DNA from: Rhyzopertha dominica
Taxonomy: Eukaryota > Arthropoda > Insecta > Coleoptera > Bostrichidae
Assembly (NCBI GenBank): GCA_025024175.1
Contig: QCXZ01000001.1
Location: forward strand, 30,436,942-30,500,941
DNA: 64,000 nt
Reading direction: 5' to 3'
How positions within the stretch are numbered: position 1 is the first letter of the stretch; the number at the start of each line of letters is the position of its first letter. The position numbers were made by a program, and so were the translations under genes. This document shows positions 40,289-52,200 of the stretch, one piece after another. The notes beneath the pieces are model-generated. The model did not search any database, was not told where the DNA came from, and saw nothing but the letters and a program-made list of their open reading frames with translations.

Positions 40289-43200
40289 CTGAAAAAATTG
40301 GAGTCAGGAATTAAAATTGCATGGAACAAATCCAGGTATGTAAATAATCTAGAAGGTCAAAAAAGGGCATCATGAAAGGATGATAATGAAACTAAGTAGC
40401 TGTAATTCTTTGGAGACTAAAAGAAGTATGAAAAATTTTAAAAAAATATGACAAAGAACTGATAGATGACAAAAAAATTATTTTGAATAAAATTTCAGTG
40501 TTTCTTAGATCGTCAATACAAATATATTTATAAATGAACCTTTACAACATGTGTAACCTTTAATATACAGGGTGTTGCAAATTAGTAGGTCATCCCGTTA
40601 ACCCTAGATTCTTGAGGCCAAAATATGACGATTTTGTTATTGGTAAATTTCTGGGAAATGCTTCATTTAAAAAATACAGGGTGTCAAAAGTTGATATTTA
40701 AAAATAGTTTTTTTACGATATAATCCACAGTTTTGGATGTATCAAGTTGAAATTTAGTACTAGTTTATAGTATTTACATCTAAGTGTACCCCTAAATTAT
40801 TGTTAATATTATTGTAAAAAAAATGAATATCAGGCGGTTTAGAAAGTTACAACTTTTCTTGAGACCAGCAGATTTTTTGGCACGCACTAAGCTATCTTTA
40901 AAGAGTTTAAAAAGACCTACAATTTGATATATAACTTAAGGTTGTACCTAAAAGAATAAAGAAAATACGAGCCTGGGGAGTTTTAGGTGGCGGACCCTGT
41001 ATACTATGTATATCTATCGCCAACTGTGTGATCGCATGTTGAGTTGAAAGATTCTTTCGGAAGCCAAATTGATTACCAGATAAAAGATGTTTGTTATCAA
41101 GGAACGAGGAAGGCCGTAAGCCTGCTACAGCTGTAGTTGCTCACATCTGTCTCATCTCCTTTTTGTGTATTGGAATTACATGGGTGAACTTTACTGTTTA
41201 GAGGAATACAGCGGGAATTGTGTTAAGATTATTTAGGGGTAAAGTCTTTTCTATGTTTGCTGCTATGTTTGTGAAGTAATGATTGAAAACATCTGGTGGT
41301 ATTGGAGCGTTTATATTTGTTTGTTTTTTTTCCTTTTTTAATTAAATTCCAAACAGTTTTCTGTATGTTATTTGTGTTTAATATTTGATATTGATTTATA
41401 TATATATAATATATATATATTGATATTTATAATTATATACCGTTTGATCCACCTAACATAGGCGCTCTCATTACTGCATAGCTTCAAAGTTGCTTCTTCT
41501 AAAAATTTGTCGAGAGCTTTTGTGAACAGAAATATTACGCATGATATGTATAATTACATTTTAATAAGTATTGTGCCGCTGCAAGCAAATATTTATAATA
41601 TAATATTTATTAATTTTATTAATATTTTTAGGCGTGATCATTCAGGTCTATAATTGTATATGGTAATTCAATTACCACAGCAAAAAATGTTTACAGTACG
41701 GAGAACACCGCCAATTATGTTGTAACGCATTAGTGGACTATTAATCAATTTAAAATAAAGTTAAATTTTGAAAATATTTTTTTTTGTTGCAGAACTTATC
41801 TTTTTAAATTGAAATACACTTAACTTGTTTTTGTGGAATAAAATGCTGTATAATTTAGTTTAAGAAATTGTCCTACAATGACAAAAATTTTTATTTAAAT
41901 ATTTCTAATTGGAANTTCAAAACTTTATCTCTCGAAGGAAAATGAAAATTANCCGTCTGCCTCGAGCCTTAATAGTTATCTACAGAATATAATGCAGATT
42001 AAAATATGTTGCTAACCTCATTCGTCTCAAATCAATTATTCAAGAGATGTGCTATTTTCTGCAGTAAAAAAATTAAACTACGTTATAAAACAGTCAATTG
42101 ACAATAACAAATAAATGAGTGTGGGTGAAGTGCTATCTTTCCCATTTCGAAAGCAGGCGCTTTCAACTTTCAACAGATGCGTCTTAATATCAATATCAAT
42201 TTCGTTAACGTATGCTTTATTTTTTTCTTTGAGCGTTTCCTGTGCTACCCGTATAATTTGTACTTTAGCAGGTTTTTTAATTGCTCAATTAAAATTTAAA
42301 AAAAGATTGGTTTATGCTTACTAATAATGTAAAGATTCTTGGAGAGATTAGGAAGGTAAAAAAAAATAACCCGAACAAAATCCTTTTGTTTTTTGTTTGC
42401 AAAACGATTAAATAAATAATTTAGTATTGTATGTAACAAAAAATATGAAAATTTTGTACTTTTAAAATATTTTTATTGCTCATTACTTAATAACGACCTG
42501 TCCGCTTGTCCAGCATAAAATTCAATGCAATCATTTCATGAAAAACTATAAACACCTGAATGACTCAAAACTAATTTTATTTTTATTATGGATGAAATGC
42601 TAAAACACTATACTACCATGGCACGAGAAGAATTTAGATAAACTAATATTAAATTTTCCAAGAAAATTTTAACTACAGCAAGTCTATTTGGATCAGTATT
42701 CACTTCTGAATTAGGCTCATAAAGCTAGAAAATCTTTATATTTATGGAAGCGAAAACAACTTCTTAAGATATGCTTTCACGAAGCTTAAGTTAAACAGGA
42801 CTTAACATCCGTTTATGTCAAAAAAACTTGCTAAAAACATTACAAGAGCTTAACTTAGTTTTCGTATATAGACCAAGCTATGCATCAAGAGACTTTGTAT
42901 CAATTATATCAAACAGTTATAACTCGAAATAAGTAACTGAAAACTCGAATGAAAAATAGCTATATGCCATTCTATTCTGCCTAAATGTTTTTGGTCTACA
43001 GTAATGGTTAAACAATTTTAACTATTTTCGGACGGAAAGGAAAAGTGTGGTCTAAGTTGCACGGATTTTAATACATTTATGTAGCTAGCGAAAATTTAGA
43101 CGGAACTGCCAATAACAGGCGCAGTCATTAAATATCATGCGTATAACACCTCGTTGCTTTTTTTCACATATAATCTTGCGTTTGTCAGAATTGTCGCCAA

Positions 43201-46200
43201 CATTTTCCCTTATCACTAAAAAAATATATGTATTTATAAACACAGAATTACGAGTATGACACTTTATTTCCTGTGTTGTTTGATTTATTCTCAAGAATAC
43301 GTCAATCAACATTTCAGGTTATTATTTACTTCAAATTTCGCTAATATGAAGTAAGATTTACCTTGCCATGCAGTAATACTCAGGCTCTAGTGCAACAAAT
43401 AGTATCCAGAAATGTATCCGCTAAGGAGAAAAGAAATAAATTCTAATTGCAAGGGTTTATTTGCTTTGTACCCACAAAATTTGCGACAGGTGGGCCACAC
43501 AAATACCGGCCAGCTCTTCGCTCTTGAGGGTCTCAACGTAATAACACATCTGCGATAGCGCTCCCTAACGACAGGGATTTTATTTTAAGAAAAGGGTCGG
43601 TAAGGCCCTAACTGTAATTTGCTCGTTCCATTTCTACTTGTGCCAGCCATACTCACCGGAGAGGTTGTATCCTTGTAGATTACAATATTGGGATATTAAT
43701 TTTATTAACCATGTTTCACATACACATAATACTATTATGAAGCAGTTCAATCTCTAGCTCTAGTATCTGGTTGACTTGAATGGTATATTGGACAAATTAT
43801 TTAGTGTGTGGCAAAATCCTTCTTTGATGAACCCAGGGCTTTATTGCCTTTTCTGAAGTTAAAATTAATTCGAAAGATACCCCCTATGAATTTTTACTTA
43901 CTGATAAATGGCTAATATTCTGACTGAATACCATCTTAAATATTATGCAAAAACGGTCCACTCTTACCTTTTCTGTCAGCCATTGAATCGAAGAAGCACC
44001 ATGGAGCTTCGTGCTCAACTCCACACTTAACAAATGCCACATAATGTGAGGTTTCTATGCAGATGACGGCAAACAGTTCCATATAAAGTCTGGGAGGTGG
44101 ACAGTGGTCCTCCATGATCGAATAATCTTGTGGCACGGTAATGCGCCTCATGCTATGGTTCGATCTTCGTGCATGACTGTGGGCTTTTTCAACGCATTCT
44201 GCACAGAAAGCTGTGCTTTCCAGTCCTTGTGCACATTCACCGTAACACTCCTTGCATTCCCATTTCGCCAGTTTACCACAAACAGTGCACTGTCGCGGGG
44301 CTAAAATATAAACAACTTTCATAAGACAAAGTTTTTTCCCCTCGTAAAATTTTGTGTTTTAACAGTTTAATAAATAACATTCAGTATTTTTACAATCATT
44401 ATACTAAGTATATATAGGTAACAGTTCTATTCATATACTGGCTCAATTAACAGCCACCTTAAAAAATTGTTCAAATCTTGGTTCAAAATCATTTCTTTTA
44501 TAGCTAACATATTTTCTAGCTCATAATTAGTTTTTGGTGTCAATAAAAAATAATAAAAAACATGATGAGGAATCATGCCAATAAAAACAAAATGCATGCC
44601 TTACTTCATTTCTATAAATACTATATTGGAATTCGAATAAAATTAATTTTCAATCTTAAATTCCAACAGTTAGTGGGTGACGAATGAATTTGCAAATAAG
44701 AGTGTAAATTGTCGGGAAACAGCGTGCTTGGGTATTTGTTTACAAATATAAATACTGCGAAAAAATCCAAAAAATCACAAATGCTGAAGAAACGCCTACA
44801 GATAGGAGGAAAAATTGCAATAAGTGTACACTGGAAAACAGTGCAATTCTCCAAAAAACGTAAAAGCTCACTTTTAGATGAAAAAATTCCAAAAAAGGCA
44901 TCAAATATGTTNTTGATAAAAAAATTTATTATTTTCCATTTCTTTCGTCATTTTCTCAATGTTTCAACTAAAATTCAATGTACTATAATATGTATATACC
45001 TAAGTTTCAAACTACTAATCCAACTCAAATCATATTAAACATATTTTGAAAAATTTTTGCCTTCCTTTTTTCTCTTTAATTTTTTTACAGTAATTCCTAT
45101 AGTTTACGGATAAAAACAAAAGCAGTGTAGAATAGTAAGTACAATAAATGCATTTATTGCAACTTTGTAAACAATTTTCATATAGATAAACTATAAGTAA
45201 AAATTAAACACATCAAAAATGAAGATAAAAATTTAAAAGTTTTAGTATTATTTAAATTTGATTAATAAGTATATATATAAAGTTATAGCATACTGAATTT
45301 AGTTATAAATTCAAAAACTGAATGAAATATAAGTAAAAAAGTCATTTCCTATTGAAAACATTTCTTTGGAGCCTTTTCCATTACTAGAAATTTTTTAGAA
45401 TGTTTAATTTTATCTTAAATAAACAAATTTTCATTGTACAATTAAAAATGTGATTTAGTGTTTTTTGGAAAATTGAAAATAGGACAATGCTGCCACTGAC
45501 TTTTGATAGAAAATTTTATGGCCTGCATTTTTAGTCCTCTGCATAAACTGTTGTGCGGTAAGTATGAATTTTTGGGGTGTTTTTCATGGTTTTGCCCAAA
45601 CTATTATATTATGTATACTTGATTTAGAAGGTGGGTGGTAAATGCCTAATATGTTCCTGAAAATCTACACTAATTTCAAAATCGGAAAACTAAATAAAAC
45701 TAAATTCTGTTTTTGCCAATTTTCATTCACAGAATTGTACATTTCCCACAACCTTTACTATATCTGATTTTATAATAATTGCTACTAATGACCGATACAA
45801 ATTTTAATGAGTTATAAAAAGATTTAGAATCAAATACGCCTGCGGTAGATAATTGAAACTTTTATAACGTTAGTGGAACNCAAACTGTTGAATTTTTTAT
45901 GTTCTATGCAAGTTTATCACTCACATTAAATATCATTCGCAACAAAACAAGTTAATATGGTCATTCTTGGAGAAGAATAATTTGAGAACATAATAAACTA
46001 CAAAGCACATAATAAAATTTCGGACGGAAAATGTAAGTACACTTACCGTTCAACTGTTTTCAGCATTATATCAATAATAAGCGAAGGCAAAAATTCTAGT
46101 CAGGAAATAAATTAAAATTATAAGCAGAATTGAAATACAAAAATTTTATACACTCTTGAATAATGAACAATGTAAGTATAAAAATCTTTTAAAAGAAACT

Positions 46201-49200
46201 AAAATTTGATCTTGTATGGAAGACGGAAGTGTAAAATGGTGTTATAAACTAAATAGACTTGTACAGGGTAATTCTCTACAAATGAAAGATTCGTCAACTG
46301 GAGCTAAATAAAAATAAGTCAATTTAACTAAATTTAGCCTTGGTACCAAAGTTGATATTAGCTTAAATATAACATGTGAAAATTAAGTACATGAATTATA
46401 ATTCTTTAATAGGTTTTGTTATCCTCAGGTTTCTCAGCTAATGAATGCAAAGTTATTTAGCAATTTGTCGTATCTTCTAGAAGCCATGTGGTAATCAACA
46501 TAACTTTAAATAGCTACAATTTTTTTGTGGCTCCCTCTATATCACTTTTGGCTAAAAAAATGTTGACCTCTACTTTTTTTACAAGAGAAACGAATTTTTG
46601 TGCATTAAGTTAGTAACTATTACATACCCATTCACATTTCAGCTGAATTAATTTAATTGATAATTCATAAATTAGGTTTCTAGTATAATGGTAGGCAAGG
46701 TTAACTTGTAATGTATTTTTCTTGTAAACGTAGTTTGTTACATAAAAAAGGATTATAAAACAGTCAATAGTGGTATACAAAAGAGGAAAAAGTTTTTCAT
46801 GTTTTCAAATTGTCTCTCTAGATGACACAAGAAATTTGTGAAACAGACAGATTTACTAATTCCAGTTAATCACCTTGCAGATAATAAATATGATAGAGAA
46901 TATTTACTTACAGTTTTCAATAACATCAGTAACATCAAGTAGCTGTGATGGCAGGATTCTGGGATACATTTTGTAATTCTTTCCAAACCTTGGCATTTGT
47001 ATTATGAGGCAGGAAGGAACCTCTTTCAATTTGATGTCGCTAGTCAAAAAGCTCTGCTCAAACAACTGTTGAACAGTTGGCAAAGATAATCCATCATCTT
47101 TCTCGACAAACAGCTGGTAATGGTAGGCCTCCTGTCCAGAGCTCAATTTTAAAAATGGTTTCGCCTTAAGAATCTGAGCAAGTAAAGAATTCAAGAACTC
47201 TTCTGGGTCTTTCTCCTCGCAAGTCAGTCCAGAAACATTACTCAACTGATCCAGCAGCTTTCTCAAGTTCATCACCCGATCAGCCCTGACAAACAGATTC
47301 TTTCGCAAAGGATTCACAATTTCTTCTCTGAGCACCCTTTGTACCTGAAATATGATGGCAGGATGAAAATAAAATGAGGCAAGGTTTTATTTTAATACTG
47401 CTTACCTCCTCATAGTAAGGTATATCATTTGGACCCTTTGGTCTAAACAACAGACTATCAAATACTGCAGTATAAGTAAACATTGCAAATAATGTAACAT
47501 CTAAATAGCATGAGTTGTGGTGACCCTGTATTCCTCTATATTTTCCACATACAGCTTCTACATCCTCCTCTGTTGGCATACATAAAGGAGCTACTGAACC
47601 CTGAATAATTGGACACTCCTACAATAAAATAAGATCATTACAATCAAAAAAGCCCTGTGAGGAAAAATGTATTATTAAAAAAGCTATTAATGTAATGAGA
47701 TTATTATGTGATTTATAATAATTGAGGGTGTCGTAAGGTGAATAGGCCTAGTCGCCTGCCAACAACAGAGATGGTTTAAATCGCTAATAATCAGGTTACA
47801 TTCAAAGCTTTATTGTATCATTGGCAACGATAACTGCAAGAAAATCAGCACTTTTTATTGTCTTTTAAGCATGCAACAAAAGTTAATTTTGACAAACTTT
47901 GGCAAAGACATTGTAAAACTGTAAAATTGAATTTGCTTCTGGATAAATCAAGAACCTATTACGAAACAGAATACCTTCAGTTGTGTGACTGGTGAGATAG
48001 AGAACAAGTTCAATGTGCTGGAGAAACAATGAATATTGGCTAATTTTAAAAAACTCTCGAATGGCTTAAATATTCTATATTACGAGCTTGTTTGCAGTTG
48101 AAGGAAAGAGTGGAAATTGACAAGTATGGCTTTGGTACGATTTATTAAAAAAAAATGTGGGGTATAGAGTTAAAAAATCAAGGGCATTCATGAAAGAGCA
48201 GGTTAGTGAATTTGTTTGTACTGTCCCAGATGAGATACTTTTAATGATAAAAGTAGCTTTTTAATTGTAATAAGCTTAACTTGTAGAACCAATGAATTAT
48301 CAAAAACGTTGAAATTGTAGAAAGCAAACTAGTAATCACGATTCCTGACTCAAAAATCCATAAGAAGCAGTTTGTTGTGGTGATATCTGATGGAGACGGT
48401 AATCGTGTGGCTTTATTTTAAAAATATATAGCATTACGTCTAACTCATACTCTGCATAAAGAAGATAGTTCGTATTATATAGAAATGGAAAATGCAGTGT
48501 TCAGCCTTGTGGTATCATTTCTTTTCTAAAATATCTGAGAAAATTGCTATGTACCTCAAACTTGAAAATCCAACTATTTATACTGGTCATTATATTAGAA
48601 GATCTTCGGCAACTTTTCTTGTTAATGCTGGTGGAGACATAGATTTACAAGAACTTGGTAGCTGGAAATCGAGCATTGTTGCAAGAAGGTATTTTGAATA
48701 TAACTTGAATAAGGTTACCATTGCGCGAAAAATTCAAGTTGAAGATATTTCTCTAAACACTGCACCATCGAACTGAAATTCATGTTGCTAGCCAAGATTC
48801 AGTGGACATCCCCATCATCATCAACACAAATGGTGTTTCAGGTGTATCTATTAAATTTGAAAACTATCATAATATCCATGTCACTGTTCATAAATAATAA
48901 TAAACAATTCTTATCTGGAATATTATTTTATGGTAACTAACGTATTATACAGGGTGATTCACTAAGAGTATGGAGCAGCTGTATCTTGGAAAGCCCTCAA
49001 GCTATTGCTTTTGAAGGAATTTTTTTAGACGAAATTCACTAAAAATATTCCGAACATTTCTAAAANTCCTGCTAGGATGAATATTTGACATCACATTACA
49101 AATAAACGCAAATAAATCCAAAGTTTGCTAACAAAATAACCCAGAAATTCCTTGAATTCTGAAGAAAAACTGACAAGGGCATCAAACTTTTCACTTTAGA

Positions 49201-52200
49201 TTTGTAGGCTTTTATTTAAGTTGATAGCTTTTCTTATTTTTAAGTTATTACCAAAGTATAAAATATTACCATAGTAATACATATACAAAATAAAAAAAGG
49301 AATTTCTGCTTTAAATTCTGAAGAAAAAGTGTACACGACAACATACTTTTCTCAGTTTGTTTTTTAGGATATTATTTACCAAAAATTGAAGTTGACAGCT
49401 TTTATTGTCTTGAAGTTATTGCCAAAAAAATATACATACACATGACTGAACCATTTATCCAGTAATGGTTCCAATTAATTTGCGCTTCCAATGACTAGAA
49501 TAATTATTAATTTCTTAAACTTATTCAAGAGATATTATTTTTTATTCAAGGTTAAAAATGTAATTTTAGTGATTAAAATTAGATATCTTATTACTGTTAT
49601 GTTCACTGTGACAATTCAGCCAAATGTCAATACGTCAACAGTATCCATTATATTGTGGCTTTGAAAACTATTTTGGTATTTGTTGATTGTTGCATTTGAA
49701 AAAATTATTAATCTATTTAAAAAAACTAACAATTGCATGAATCATTAGAAATGCAAATTAGTCTGAACTACTATTGAATAAATTATGAAATTACTTGGTT
49801 CTGTGTGGTGAGTATACTGCTTTACCAATAACTTATATATAACAATAACCGAGAAAAGCTATAAACCTGAAGTTTTTACCACAGTTCTTGTTAAATTTTA
49901 GCCTACACAACAAAGCTAAAATTTGTATACCGTTCAATTTATTTTTTTCAGGAAACAAAAGAGAATTTTGTATGTGTCATGTATAATATTTTGGCTTTAT
50001 CTTCAAAATGGGAAAAGCTATCAATCTCAGGTTTTTAGCAAAGTTTTTCTTAAAAAACAGCCTATAAAGAAAGCGAAAAAAGTATGTCGCCCTAAACAAG
50101 GAGTAAATTCCATTTTTTAATATGTTGTGTGTACTGCTTTGCCAATAACTTCAAAATCAAAATGACATTCCCTGAGGTTTTCAGTGCTCTCTTTTTAACA
50201 TGATATCCTAAAAACAAAGTGGACAAAATTATACCGTCATATTTAAATTTTCAGAGAAATCGAGAAAACAATTGGAACAATTTACCATTACCATATTAAT
50301 CCCCTTGAAATTCCATCTAAAATGAGTCCTGGTTCGTTAAATTTGGTTGAGGGGTTAAAAAAATATTGCAGATATAGAAGTTTTCATGCTATTTTGCCTT
50401 GTACTGTCATTACCATGCCAACGAGAGAAAAAAATATTGTTAAAAGACCTTTATATAATTAAACAGAGATTCTAAGAATTATATTTCCCATCAACATTTT
50501 ATGGGCAAATTTTAATTTATTTGTAACGTCTACATTCACTAAATATATTACAGTACAACAATAATCTGCCATTTTAGGAAAAATAGTGGTGGGAAATTTA
50601 AATGTTTATAAACGAGAAGAGAGAGTGAACCAAACTATCAAACCTAACTTTAAAGATTAAAGAACTGTCAGATATAAAGCTCTGAGGCAGTGTTAATTTT
50701 CCCTGGGTAATTGGCAACATGCTTTGTGTACACTGATCTCTAAATAACTGGATGTCGCATAAGTCATTCAAAACTGTGATAAGTAGCCACCAACCACTGG
50801 TACTCGTACTATCAATTTAATGGGGCGTTCAAATTTTAGGTTAGATCTTTAACTATATAATATGGTTATGAGTAAACGTAACATCCAGTTTGTACGGTAG
50901 ATGTTTCTGGATGTTTCTTACTCAAACACTACAACGATCATCTTTTGGAAATCTGCAGACAGATGATAGGTTCACGATTTTAACCGTCAATCATTAACGT
51001 TATATTTACCGCAGAAGCGAACCTTTGTCAAAATTTTAGTACAAGGACCAGCGGCTAGGCGCTAAAGTGGCGTAAATCTATCACAAATAATTTACATGCA
51101 TTTTGGTATGTAAGCGACATCCAGTTATTTAGAGATCAGTGTTTGTGTATCACAGCCTGACACATCACATTTCTCTGATCTTTAGGTTTGATTGGTTTTG
51201 TTCTCTCTCGCCAATATTTTGCCCTAAAATGGTGGACTATTCTGATACTGTAATGTATTTAGTGACTGAAGTAATATCATGTCAAATACGCCCCCTAGCG
51301 TGAAACTTAATAACTCGGAAATATTTTTAGTGATTGCTCTCTCTGTTTATTAAAAAATTTTTTTATCAAAGCGATAACATGAGAATCACCCTATATATTG
51401 TAACTAATGTATTATGTGTTACTAAGTTATTGTGAAGTTGTAGTAAAGTTATGATATTAATATTTATTACTAAAGATTTAACTTAAAGGAATCTAAATTT
51501 TTAATGAATACAACAAATTATATTAATCAAAATTCTGCACACCTATTTAAAATAATACAAAAAAACATATTTTCTGGCTTTTTAAAGGCAGGAATCAATA
51601 ATGTTAAGCAACATTACTTCAAGGTTGCAGTTAATCAAGCAAAACCACAACTGGAGCTGTTTAGATTTTTATATCAACGTAAATTTAGGTCAAAACTTTT
51701 TGTGCCATAACTGTTCTTTGTGTGTCATATATGTGAAATGTCTATATAAATAAATAGCTCCAAGTTTAATTAATCTAACTAATTAGGAACCTTTGGAGCT
51801 AGCAGAGTTAGAAAGAAAGTTAAATAGAGAAAGATTTGGGAAAGATTGGCTATTTTATGAGCCTAACTGAATGTTTATCCTTGTTATCTAAAAAAGTACA
51901 GCATTTTGAATATTTAACAAAATAATTATTAGAACTTGCATAAATGTATAACATTACAACTTGCTTAATAAATTGTGTCAGACTACCTTGCCAAGCACAA
52001 ATATATAAATTCTGTATTTACAGTCTATCTGTAAAATCAGCAAGTATGAACTTTTTCCAAGCAATCAAGCAGGTTAATAGTATTTACTTTATTTGTGCTG
52101 ATATGTAAAATAAAGTACTACCTATCTATGCAAGGCTGAAGCCTGTTGAAATCAGGAAATGTTCTAGATTATTCGACACAGACAACAAAACAAAAATTAA

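Noticed and set aside
35860..41424. (ATT)n, (ATA)n and (AT)n tracts as a possible array
   Set aside because: Ordinary microsatellites; no regular spacer-repeat structure of CRISPR type exists in the window.
42115..42324. 69-codon hydrophobic frame in a CYLD intron
   Set aside because: Short, AT-driven hydrophobic composition, no family, no splice support.
43457..43570. Candidate alternative CYLD terminal exon (reads MCYYVETLKSEELAGICVAH on the minus strand)
   Set aside because: The true C-terminal exon was found at 40092-40288 with strong homology and matching phase. This frame is about 35 codons with no CYLD similarity.
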